Shown: piece after piece, positions 43,801 to 57,200 of the stretch | How positions within the stretch are numbered: the first letter of the stretch is position 1 | How the letters are laid out: every line of letters begins with the position of its first letter | From: Ananas comosus | Lineage: Eukaryota > Streptophyta > Magnoliopsida > Poales > Bromeliaceae | Assembly: GCF_001540865.1 (NCBI RefSeq) | Contig: NC_033641.1 | Coordinates: 4,398,073 to 4,462,072, forward strand | Length of the DNA stretch: 64,000 nt | Direction of reading: 5' to 3' | Position numbers and translations under genes: made by a program | Notes under the pieces: model-generated | What the model was told of the DNA's origin: nothing | The model's input: the letters and a program-made list of their open reading frames with translations, nothing else | Databases searched by the model: none

Positions 43801-46800
43801 ATACTAAATTTGCAAAGATAAACGATGTATTCAAAATTTGAAGTCAAAGTACCGTTGACCGACTCAAATCAAATAAATTGAAAGGTTCGGTAGTAAAATC
43901 AAAATTTTGAAAGATTGGGTAGCCACTTCAAAATGGTTCGTAGTTCAGGTAAATTCTATTATCGAAAACAGCTTAGGAGCACAGAGGCCTAATAGCACAC
44001 AAGACCTACTCTATATATACACACACACACACATATACATACATATGTATATATGGGTCCTGCTATGGTCTTTCTATGAGGATGTGAATAGTGCGTCCTA
44101 TAGACTTTTTAGCCCTTAGATCAAATACTGTTTCATCCAGGCCTACTAAATCCTATGCTTGCTCCTAACTTTTTAATCATTGAATGCCTAGGGTTTAGTG
44201 GTGACTGCTGGAATAGTATTTGATCCAAAGGCTAAAAAGTTGGAATTATGCACTATTCATGTGTTTCTAGAAGCACACAAGTCGGACTCTCTCTCACTCC
44301 TCTCTCTCTCTCTCTCTCTATATAGAGATAGAGAGAGTGGGGTTGTTGTTCTCTTAGGAGAGTACAATAGCCCTTGTGCTTCTGAACTCTTCACCATCAA
44401 TCTCTAGAGGTAGATGGTAGAGATAGGGGGGCCCATAAAATAGTGCTTTACTGTTAGAGAGAGGTTTACTTTAACGTTTTCTCCTCTCTTTACTTTTTTT
44501 TTCCTATTTTCTTTTCTCTATCTCACTCCCTTTTGCGGATTCATCCTCCTACCTCACTTTTTTGCGGCACCATCTCCCTGCTCGCTCCGTTTGAAGATGC
44601 CCTTGTCACCAGTATTCATCAGCCCTCGCGAGGTAGGTCTCCGTTTTCGCAACGATAGGGGAACAACGATACCTCCTCCTACACCTACGGCCCTCTCTCG
44701 CACTGTTGCTTTGCCCACCTCCCTGTTGGCATCCTCTACCCTAACTGGTTCAACGGCACTCACTACCTCGGCAGCCAATCTATCGACGGCTTCCTTCGCA
44801 ACGTCTCCCTCCTTAGACCTACTCCCCTTTCTTGCTGCAAACTCCCCCTTACCCGCTCCTCACCTCGCCACCTTAGCACGTCAACCCCCGCATCCCTGGG
44901 CTGCAGCCCTTCTCTTGCCTAAAATCATGTCACCGGCTGACGTGGTTTGTCAAATAGTGCAAAGAGAGCAGGAGAGGTTATTAAATAACCAAAAGATAAA
45001 AGAATGCCAAATTCTACCAAAGAATGTTACATATCAAAATTAAAACAAAATTCCAATTTCGCAGAAGCCTTGTTTCAGAAGTAGTGCTTACAAATGACAG
45101 TTAAGTGCAATCACTCATGCACATACAGCAACAACAGTCTCAAATGGAGAATTAAAAATGCGTAGTAACATAATAAATGATGCAGCTTTTGTTTAAGACC
45201 CAACTAATCCTCTTAAGGGCCTCTTGCGTATGAGATTCTGATCAAGGACATCAGAAGTGTGATAGATTGTCGTTGTTTTATTTTCTCTTCTTCCCCGTTC
45301 TCAAAGTAGTAGACAAGAGCCTGCCACTTGGCATCCTGGAGATACTTCCTCCACTTCAAATGTCATCACATGAGCTTGTCTTCCTGCAGTTTATACTGCA
45401 GGAACAATATGAGAAATTCTGCTTTATAGAGGATATAAGGTAAAAGAAGCGACAACAGGAAAGGTGAGTAGGAAGGACCACAATTTACTATCAAGATTAT
45501 GAATTGAACTGTTTAGTGAAGCCTATCTTTAATCAGAAGCAGAAATGGACGATGATTGCAAATTTAAGTTAGACCAAGTTTCAACTTTGTCTTCAGATAT
45601 TTTATTTGTACAACCCTAACTATGATTTCAACCTTGGAGTTTCAATTCCTCTAATTTTGTCCCTGAAAATCTAACACTCATTTCAGTCTTTTCCTCGGAA
45701 TCACAATTTTAATAATGGAAAGTCCAATAATGGTGCTAATGTGGCACTTTTCAGGACAACAGAACGAGACGACTTAATTATTATACAGAACAAACGAATA
45801 TTAACGAAGTGAGTTTCTAGAAACTAATGATATTATTTCTAATTAGCACTTACTTAACAAGTATAGAGCCATTAAATGCACTCGAATTTTTACCTAAACT
45901 AACTGAGAAGAATAACTAAATTCACTAAAATATCATAGTTTTTGAAGGGTGTTTTTTAGGTTTCCCCAACCTGTATAGAAGACCCAATAGATCGGCGCTT
46001 GTTGCGGACTATAAGAAAATTGTATGTACGCAACTAAAGAAAATACGACAATTAAAATTTTCTAAACCAAAGATCACCTTGTGTTTCGTTTCAGTCTTAA
46101 ACAATTGATTTAATTGATCTAACTGATCTAAAGCAAAGATTTTCTAGATCACCTTGTGTTTTGTTTGTCTTAAACAATTGCTCTAACTAATCTAATTAGA
46201 TTGGATTTAGTTTTTCACCTTGCACGGATTGAGAGCACCGTGAATTCGATGATCGTTCATGAAAACTATTCATCCTCATAGCCATGCATGTGTCCGGCCT
46301 CTACTTGCATCCACACGAAATCACATCCTCGATCGAACTAGTCAACGCCTTTGATCTGCGATTTGAACATGAATGATGTTTGCGTCGTTTCGAGGGAGAT
46401 GAATCAATCTTCTACATGTACTAGCAACCTTCTGAAAATTAATATCGGTGGATTAATGGAGGACTTGAGAAAGAGTGAGAAAAATTGATGGCTAGGATTT
46501 TCTATTTCTTTTTTATTAAAAATTATTATATTTATTAACATGCCATATGACATGTATTTATAATGAGAAAACTCCAAGCCTAATCCTAATCCTACCTGGA
46601 ATTCTGGTTCACTTAGATTATCTATTAATCCCTCAAGTTGGTATTAATTTAAATCGAATTTGAATCCTAATCCGATTCGTGTGTTGCATTATATATAATA
46701 TTTACTAATAATTAGTAAATACATCATGCAACTTTTGCACTTAAAAACCTTTAATTTACAATAATTGCAATTAGTCTTTTTACTAACAAATTAGTAAACT

Positions 46801-48235
46801 TTAATATTTAGCACTAATATTGTTGCAATTATACCACCCAAAATCCTTTTTATCGTCTCCATAATATCGTTAAAGCTCGATCTCTTATGTATATGACATA
46901 ATTGGTTCAATTCTGTCTGGTAGTGAGATATGATGTGATCCCTCTTTACATTATCACTGAAACTCTTTTTGATGGCTCAAAACTCCTTTTGATTCCACCT
47001 TTAGAGAATAATCAATCGTCTATAATTATTGTCATTAGTTCCAATAATTTACCAGCGATGCCTAGTTGTATGTAGTGGCAATCCAGTCAGAAGTGAATAT
47101 CGGACTGAACCTCTAGGTGCAGTTACTGCATGATATAATCCTTCCATCGCATTAGTTCCGATTAAGTGGAGGTCATGGAGTACTCGTTAAACGCTCTCAC
47201 TCGTCTTATGACAAATTTGATAGGACAGAAGCTTTTATGGTTATGCTTGGAAATCCCTTTCCATGCATCATGTCATCTCGGTTGAAAATTTCTAATCTTT
47301 ATGTTACAATCAGTATAGAACTAACTATCTCTTTATTGAGAGTGGTAAATCCCCTATAAACACGAACCCATTTCTAATATCAACCTATTGCAATTAACTT
47401 ATACCTTCTAAGGCCCATGGCTAGGATCAGAGTTTGTGGCATAGTCAAACTACAGTAGCCTCACATTGAATGGCTGTAGTGTTGCTGGTCTAAGAATCAG
47501 TTGTATGCAACATCGAATTAGTTACCAGCGAGTAAGTAGACATCCATGTAATTGTTCGTAGTTGGTCACACTGGATACCCTTGTTATCTAAAGACCACCT
47601 TTATGTTCGCTCCAATGTCCCTACGCTGATGACTCAAAACTCATCAACCCAAAAGAGAAGCAGCACATACACCAATCTCATCAAATCAATCGTCGTCCTC
47701 TATGATGATCCATTAATTGAGAGCATTTAGGAATTAATTACTAATAATATGTGTTTTAAAATCTCAGCTCTTCATTATCTTATTAATTTCATAGACGATT
47801 CACGGGCACATTACGCACGAATGGAATAAAAAATTCAAATATATATAAAAATCGAGTACAAAGATACGTCCCATAAAAAAATAAAATACGTCAGCCTGAT
47901 TAGCTTCTAGGACATACAACTAATATAGACATCTTCGAAGTACGTGATGAAGCTGTCGGTATTGATCCGGATATTGTAGAGTAAGCCGTTAACGGATTGG
48001 GGGCTGGGGTAGTAGGCGTCGTTGAGCCATTTGACGCAAAGGATGCTGACGGGGAGGTGGGCAGAGTGCCAGCGTAGGGGAGGGGGAAGGTGTAAAAGGT
48101 GTAGTTGTTTATCTGTCGCTGCGGAAAGGGGGACCTACTTTGTGATGACTAATGAATACCAGTGATGGGGGCGGCAGCTGACAGGGCAAGTAGGGGAATG
48201 GGGCAGCGACGGGGGTGAGGTGGGAGGGTAGATCC

Positions 48236-48267
<32 letters not shown>

Positions 48268-51200
48268 GTAAAATAAAGGAGAAAAGGAAAAGGAGAACAA
48301 GTTAAATTTAATCATTCTCTAATAGTAAAGCCCCACTTTATGAGCCCCTCATCTCCACCATCCATTTCTATAGATGGATGGTGGATAGTTTAGGAGCACA
48401 ACGACTGCTGTACTTCTAATAGTCCCACTCCATATATGTATATATGTAATTGTATACTTATAAATTATGCGCGTGTATACATTGCTAAGCTATATACATG
48501 TTCACTCGTCAAAGGCAGTTTCTGTGTATCCATATATACATGAAATGTATACACTACTATTTGTTTCAATGAAATTATTCATTATTTGGTTAGAAATATA
48601 ACTTCCTTTCTCAGTCATTCTACCTGATGATAAATTGTCACAAAAAATCTCTTGGATTTTCTGCAAACTGTTTTATGCTTTTTGTGCAGGACTTTGGGAA
48701 AATTGAGCGGCAGATTGCTAAGTCTATAAGTAAATTGCTTCCCACAGTAGATAACGTTATGTGAGTATGAGAGCTTTTATTACCATAGTGGAGTATTCTT
48801 AACCAGGGTTCCTTTAGATGATGAATTCTCCTTTTTTGCTTTGATCTTCTGTTGTTTGTGATCTGTTTATTTTTTACTCTTAAGCTGATTGATTGTCAAA
48901 ATTGTTAAAGATTACATGGTAGTTTGGATTTAATCAATTGACTATCACTCAAATCTTAAAAAATTTTATGTGTGTTTATACGAGCGATCAAAATTACCAA
49001 TATGTTTGTATTATAGTTATTGTTTTTGAATTAAGGCTAAATTATGATAATCCCCCTTGCACTTTAGTTCCTATCTCGGTTACCCTTTGCATTAAAAATT
49101 GCATCAATTTCATCGCTACACATTACCATTATCTCAAATAGGTCCAGTATTTGGATGATTGTTGAATTTCGCTACAAAATTTTGTAAAAACAAGTTTGTG
49201 GATGAAATTACTTATAAGTAATGCAATAGAATCATGTAAAAAGAATAAATTGCTCAATGAATTAGCAAAATAGAAAATCTCTTTTATCTTAAATATTTTG
49301 TCTATTTTTTGAGTTGCAAATTAAATAGATGTTGAGATGTGGAATAATGTGATATGCCAACTCGTTTCAGTGAAGTTTTACAGCTTAATTTCCCAACTTT
49401 CCAAAATTTTGGATCTATTGGAGAGAGTGGCAGTGTTTTAAATAGTGACCACTATGCCTGCATTAGTGGCCGCTATAGCAGATTTTATGTGCTATCGCTA
49501 CGCTATTATATGTAAAGCGGTATATAGCGGATTGGCCGCTTTAGCAACATAGAGCCCGCTAAAGCGGCCGCTATAAAGCGGTCGGAAAGCGGACGCTACA
49601 AGCCCAAACCTTTAAAAAGTGTAAATGGGTTAAAAGAATAATTAGATTGTTAATGGATTATAGAATTTCAAGTTTTATGTCTTTTTGGTTTGCTAAATAT
49701 TTTAAAGTTAATCTTAAATTCTTAATAGATAATGATATTAAATATATGTAGGCTTGCAATACTAAAAAAAAGAATGATTAGCTGTCTTTTCTTCAAAATT
49801 ATATATATATTTTTTAGAAAGAACATAAATATATTAAATTTGCTTTTATAAAGCCCGCTATGGGTTCATAGCGCCCGCTATGGGTTCATAGCGCCCGCTA
49901 TGGGTTCATAGCGCCCGCTATGGGTTCATAGCGCTCGCTATGACGCCTACTATTCGCTTTCCGCTATGAGATTCTGCAAACGCTATGTACTCGCTATTCG
50001 CTATTTACAACCTTGGATAGTGGCATAGTGCAGGGTGGTAATCGACGCAATTTCCAATGCCGGGGCTAAGGCTGTTTTTTGTAATTAGTGTTGAATTAAA
50101 TTATGGGAAAACTTTAAATACCCCCCAGTGGTTTCGCACTTTCTCACTTTAGTACCATGTGGTTTAAAGTGAATCAAGTTAGTACCCTGTGGTTTCGCAC
50201 TTTCTCACTTTAGTACCCTGTGGTTTAATAGTTCGTTAAATTATATACAAAAAACTTCAGATACCCTACCTAGGTTTATCGAATATTCATTTTAGTACTC
50301 TTTAGTTTTAATTTTGTCACTGATTTACCAAAAAAAATACTCCGAAATGGATAATAAAACGAGAAAAACGAAACCACAGGGTATTAACGTGATACAAAAA
50401 TGAAACCACAGAATACTAACTCGATACACTTTAAACCACAGGGTACTAAAGTGAGCAAGTGCAAAACCATAGCATACTAACTTGATACACTTTAAACCAC
50501 AGGGTACTAAAGTGAAAAAGTACGAAACTGCAGGGGGGGTTTTTGAAGTTTTCCCTTAAATTATCTTATTTTTCTTCATCCACTTTGACTTACTGTTTAT
50601 GAGTTAAGTCTAGACATGTATGACAATACACTAACCATCTTATTCCATGTTATAGAATTACTTGACGATCTTTTTTCCCCCAATATACCTCTTAAATTAA
50701 TACCTTTTATTTTGTCCTTCAATTTCTTATTTTTTTAGAGAATAATGATCTGAAACATACTCCGAAGCTACAGATACTGTGGAAACCTTTTGTTTGTTTT
50801 TTTTTTTTAATGGCCAAAACCAATTGAATCTTGAAACCAAGTGCTATACTTTGTTGGTTGGAGCAAATGTTAGGGGCATAAATTTTTGTTACCTAGTTTA
50901 TCTCACTATCCCAACTGACAGCAAATACAATAGGAATATCTGATTACGCTTGATGAGCACAATAATGTCTTTGATAAGGATAGCTACAACTATGTCAGAT
51001 AACAATGTATAAAGTGAGATAGCAGATTTCTCTAAGTAGAACGGCAGCTTCCAGGTTTACCTTAAATAACTTGTTGAATGCCAAATAAAGGTGATAAGTT
51101 GAGTTGTCACTTGGATAACACAGCCATGATTAGTCCACTGGATGAAGGGTACATAAAAATACTTGGTGTTCTCATGTTCTACTTCACGGTGATCTAAATC

Positions 51201-54200
51201 AAAATCCTCTATTTATGTTCTATGTAATTATTTTTCGAAAATTTGATTCTCCTAAAGTTGTTATTGTTATTGAAATGACTTTGGTGTACTTGTTAAATAA
51301 CAATGTGATTATTGAAAGAGCAAATGGGCAAATAATTGGAATTCAGTGCTGTAGCTTTCTCTTTGGTTTTATGTTGTCATTGACGATTATTGCATTGGAC
51401 TTAAATTGTTGAAATATAAGATCAGTGTGTTTAAATGCTAATAAATTTTTTTCTTGCTCGAACATTGAAAGCATGCTAAGATGTTTGTGATTCTTTGACC
51501 ATTGAGAACAATGCCTTCTCTTATCTTAGTTTTTTTTGCTTTCAAATTTCTACATTCCATTATATGTAACTCTTGCCCAGGGATTTAAGTGCTTATCGGC
51601 ACAGGTCGTATCTATCGTGCCGTATCGTGCCAACAAGATATCGGCACGATACAACTCCCGTGCCTATAGTGGGCTCAAAACTCTCTTTTCTTTAAATTAG
51701 TAAGTAATTTTTTCAATAAAGTTCAAAAGACTTGATGAAGTAAATAATAAGCAACTGGAATATTTGTTGCTAAAGAAAATAAATATTTCATGCAATTATG
51801 TGTCGGCATACATGTATTTTTTCGGTACGCATCGGCACGGTCCGGCACACACCGTGCAGTACCGTGCCAAGTTTTTGGCACAACCTTGTGCCACCGCACT
51901 TAAATCCTTGCTCTTGCCATTGTGGATTCATTTTCAGCCATTAGAACTACATTATTGCTATTTCTTTTGTAGAATTTCTCTGATAAATAATTTTGTTATT
52001 ATTCCCTCACTTGATTTTTACATACAGCACTAGAGCACAAGAGCTGATTAATTACATAAATGCCCCTGAGTGCCCTCGTCCAATCTCCTACTGTTTGTTT
52101 GCTAGTAAGGTATGTAATCTCTTATATAAAAGGCTATCACTTGTGTAATCTCTTATATATATGGCTATCACTTATGTAATCTCTTATATATATGGCTATC
52201 ACTTTAATTTGCTTTATAAAATATTTTTCTTGCTTCAATATTCCTCATTATATTATACACATGCTTTTCCGTTAATATTGGCTTAAATTACTGTTGTAAA
52301 GTCCAGTAAATTGCTGTACCTTTTTATGCACATATGAATATATGTATGCATGCATATAAGCTTTCAAATTGACAATCCATACTGTTAAATAATAAATATA
52401 TTCCAGTGAATTTGGAGTTAGTAGAATGGTGAAGGGTTTTTAAAGATTATTTGCTAATGCATCAAGTGGACACAAAATGATTGGTGTAACTTAGACAATC
52501 TTATAATAATTTTGATTGGATTCTTAAATTGAAGTTTAGAGTTGTGAATCTTGATCATGATTGTTAAAAATCTTTGTGACAAATGTTCAACTGATTTGGA
52601 TTGTTTGAAACTGTTAAACTTACAAATGCCCTATACAAGGATTTAAGTGCCCATCGGCACGGGCCATATCTACCGTGCAGTATCGTGCCAACAAGATATC
52701 GACATGATGTAGACCCCGTGCCGATGGCACAGCTCAAAACCCTCTATTCTTTAAATTAGTAAGTAATTTTCTCAATAAAGTTCAAAAGGTTTGATAAAAA
52801 TACATAATAAACAGTTAGAATATTTTGTTGCTAAAGAAAATAAATAAATTCATGCTATTATGTGTCCGCAGACTCGGTACACATGAATTTTTTGTGACCG
52901 GCACGCATTAGCATTCGGCACGGCTCGACACACACCGTGCCGTATCGTGCTAGCAAGTTTCCGGCACGACTCCGTGCCACGGCATTTAAATCCTTGGCCG
53001 GGGCCCTATATCAATTGGAATGGTTGTTGTATTTAAAGTTGATTTTAGACAAATACTTTCTTTACTCTGTCTATCCTAGAAAATAAGGAGTCTAATTTTA
53101 GAGGATCTTTTATTTGATCTTTACTGCAAATACGTTTGAAAAACAGTATATGAGAGTGAGATTGGATCTGGTCCTTTCTCATCAATTTTCATTATAGAAT
53201 TGTAGGTGGGAGTGAGGTGACTGTGTGAGGTGACTATATCTGTTGAGTTTGAACTATTAAATCAACATTTTCTAGCAGCTTTAGCTTGTGGAGAAAAATT
53301 GCTCTTTTGCATTGTATTACTCCTGAGCTCAAGTCTTTCCAAGCTTCTAGTCTCCATTTAATATTTTTCCTTTTATTTCAAAAATACTTGTTTTGCTTGT
53401 CGGGCAAAATCTGTCCACATTTAAGGGGGAGTGTTGAGTATAAATGATTGAAACACCATTGTTTAGTAGCTTAGGCTTTTAGAGTAAAAATGGCAGTACT
53501 ACAATGTTTGACATCTAGGGTTTTCTAGTGACAAGTTATAGTCAAAATGTGATAGTTGATGCAATGTACCCATCAGTTAGTGATTATACTCATTCGTTAC
53601 TCATATAAATAGCTCAGCCATAATGTGAATTAATAATGACTACATGTCTACATCAATGGGGTAGAGCAGAGAAGCACAACGAGAAGACATCAAGGAATAA
53701 ATGTTAAAGCTGGTCGCCACATAATTTCAAGAGGAACTAATAGGTTTTTCAATATTCTTCTGTGTAAATTGTTAAATAAACACTCCTATCTGCTTGTTCG
53801 TGCTTGTTTTGTGCTTGTTTTTGTTCTATCAATTTGTTTATGTATGAATGACAAACCGCTACTTTGTTATCAATAATCTTTAAATTTTTTATGCTTTTGC
53901 TCTCTGCCTTGAATATCTAGAATGTCTATTACATCTTTTCAGCTAGTGTCAGTATTTCTTTAGATCTCCATGGTAAATGAACATTTTGTCATATGATGGG
54001 CTGTCTAAGTATGACAACTGGATCATTAGTCAATAAATGTTCATCAATTAGGTTTTTATCTGTCCAAACTGGTGCATTGAATATTATTCATACCAAATTG
54101 TGCCAAATGGCCTTCAGTAACTTAATGCTAGTCTATCCTTGAATGATTGAGTATGGCAAAGGGACATCTTTCACCTATGGAAGCTGAACTTTCCAGAGTA

Positions 54201-57200
54201 CTTCAAAGCTAGCTTGCTCTCAAAATTCATGTGTGAATTTGGTGTTTTTCACATCTGAGTTGTGGCTATCCAGCAGAGTTTCTGATTCTTCATCCCTGTA
54301 GTGTAAGAGTTAGGACCATGCTCTTTTGTCTGTTTGGCTACTTCCTGTTTTAAAGAAGAAGACAATCCTGAGGGAAAGGTTGATCATCTTCATCCCTCAT
54401 GTGAATTTCTTTTAATGTCTAGAGGAATTCTATGGAGTATGAATGTTGCTTTCATGACTTGAGAAAGAGCTACTAGACAGCTCTCCCAGCAACTGAAAGT
54501 ATCTCAGGTCAGGCTATAGTGATTTTTTCGAAGTGGTGACATCTGAAAAGCTTCTTCCTTTGCATTGGGACTTCATGATTTTTCAGCATAGTATCCAAAT
54601 TATTGGCTACATAACTACAGTAAAGTTGTTCCAGAGTTTCATTACTGCGGTCTTGTTTAAAATACATGAGATAGTGTCACAAAGTGAAAAATGACTTCTC
54701 ACAGAAAATTTTCTGGATTAATTTCTTGTCCACTAGCCTGACTGGGTTGGCCATTGATCACAGTAAACATTGTCTACCTTTGTAACAATAAACATTTGCT
54801 GATTGTATATGCAGAGTCAGATACATCTCATGTTCTTTTACTTAATGAATTCCTTTATTTCTTGTTGAGATAGGACTTCTAAGTTGAGTAGTTTAACTGG
54901 AAATGCAACTTATGATGTAGTTTATCTGTTTAAGTAAATTTTTGTGTTACTTTTGCATACAGTTTTCGTATTCTGATAGTTTTATATTTACACACTGAGT
55001 TTAACTTTTTCGGTTCACATGGAAAACCGATCTGTGTATCCAGTACATGGTTTTGCATAACTAAAGTTAAGCCATGTTGATATGCAGGTTGTGTCCCTCT
55101 GTAGGGACAGAAATACCAAAGACAAAACCTTCGAGAAAACTACTTTTGCTTGTGGCTATGTCATTCTTCGCATCACATCACAGGTGCTTATTTTATTCGC
55201 AGTTGATGTCTTGGATTGTACGTTATGTTACTTCACGATGGGCTAATACAAATACTTCATGTTCTTGTGCTCTATGTACTCCGCACGTCTTTAAGATATT
55301 AATTCTTTGTCCTGCTTTTTGGTTATGCAATACAAACCAAAACGAAAATCTCTTTCTAAAACAATTTTATCTTTTCTACATATATTTATATTGATTTTTA
55401 TCCTATGTTTTTCATACTTTTTTTTCGCTTCTTTTAAATATAATCATTATGGACTATTGTTTAGCCTTTTTTGGAAATTGTGTTGAAACTTGAAATATAA
55501 TGCATGTATTTGTATTTTGTCTATATATATGAGTCACGCCCTAAGGCTCTTCTGTAAAACCTTTCGTAATGAAAACAATGGAAAACATACTTTTCTTTTT
55601 TTTTGAAACCAAAAGACTGTCCCCAACGTGCACAGATCCGTCATATGGATAGAATCTTTTCTGTACATGCATGATGTAGGGACGTAGAGTACAACAATCA
55701 ACCATACAATTAACCATAACAGCAACAATAACGAGTATAGAGACTAAAACAATGTGAATAAATAAATAACCCTCCAATGTCCACATGCAGCAAGAAATAC
55801 CCTCCAATCTCCAGAAGCAAGTGAAAACATACGAATAGCCGGATTGAAGGATCCTAACAAGTAATGAGATAATAATATTGAAAACCGAAATCTCCAAGGT
55901 GAAGCTACATGGAAATACTAAGAAATATTTCCATTTAGCTACATGGAAATACTAAGAAATACTAAGAAATACTCCAAGGTGAAGCTACATGGAAATACTA
56001 AGAAATACAAATGCACAACTACCAAAATATGCGATAAAACTAAACAATGATAGGGAAAGTGTAAAATCACAAGGTACGACCAAAAGTCAGCTTGCTAGTA
56101 TCATGGGGTTACATCTAACTAAAAGTGTCCTGACGCACTGTCCCTAACCTCACCACTAAAGTCACCTATGGAAATTAAAGGTGAGAAACATGTACACATG
56201 TTTCCTAGTGGGTACCATAAGCCGCTGAAGGCAAACTGTACTCATTGGTCAACAAAAGCGAGAAGATAAATATGATAGGTATAAATATGTATAGCTGATA
56301 CAGTAGCAAAAAGTTAAGTAGGAGAAGCAGCATGTGACTAAACAATTGAAACAGTATTGCTATTATAACTAAGATGATCAACTATATGGATGCATTAATT
56401 GGATGTACAGTCCAATATCATCCAATAGGGAAACCCAATCCAAAAACCGTGTGTTGCTCTAAAGATCTCAGGCAGTACCATACATGTGCTCAGTCTCGAG
56501 CATATAGCCCTAATTGTAAAGATACTGTATAGGGCTCACGGGTCGTAACACGACCACTTTTTAGAAAAAGAATATCGTTGCGGAGGCCAAATGCTGGTGT
56601 GCATGAAATGCTTCATGAGTTGTGGCGATCGATGTTATATTCTCAATAGCCAAATCAATGGCAAATAGCCGTGAGAGATAACGAAGTAATCCACTGACCA
56701 ATTAGGTGAAAATAATGTCGCAAGAATAATACTAGGTCGAGATAAATGTCGTAAAATCATTATGCAACTGAATAAGTACTGCCCTAGAACTCAAGGATAA
56801 TCTATATAATGTATCAACTGAAGTAGAGCAACTAATGGTAATAAGCAAAAGTGGTGCAAGAGATATATTCAACTGTAAAGAAGTATAGAACGATAAGAAA
56901 AGATAACTGAATAGCCACCACTGTAACATCTTTAGATCGAAGCACCCACCCCAAAACCAACGAGTCCGCGACTTGACTGATGCCCTTAAACGTTGCCAGG
57001 ATCTAAGAAAGATCCTAGAGTCACAATCTGTTGTCAAACCAAAATCAATACCAAAACTACTAAATGAAGCAATCAAGTGACCGGTTCCATTTATCGGTTC
57101 CCGAAACCGGCCAGTATTCGTAAAAATTCACCAGAGATACTTCTGTAGCCCACAGAGTGCCCCGAATGATGCCATTCACATCCTTAGCCCATTTGCTGCC

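Larger units (their letters stand above)
43509..48689 (+). other. GLE1 intron 8 (5.18 kb), mostly transposon
   Basis: Contains a MITE end fragment (43970-44012), a MITE (44055-44290) and a 4.1-kb long-TIR element (44335-48431). The remaining native intron is only about 0.7 kb. Confidence 0.7.
48761..52027 (+). other. GLE1 intron 9 (3.27 kb) with three DNA-transposon insertions
   Basis: Holds hAT-type elements (49431-50015, 51578-51910) and a Mutator-like MITE (50105-50555). The rest (48761-49422, 50565-51569) is AT-rich with nothing recognised. Confidence 0.7.

Noticed and set aside
44591..45043. 150-residue Pro/Thr/Leu-rich frame
   Set aside because: It starts inside the inverted arm of the 4.1-kb element and has low-complexity composition; not supported as a gene.
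55074..55394. Single-exon frame overlapping exon 11
   Set aside because: It is in a different frame from the conserved GLE1 sequence VVSLCRDRN, which fits splice phase.
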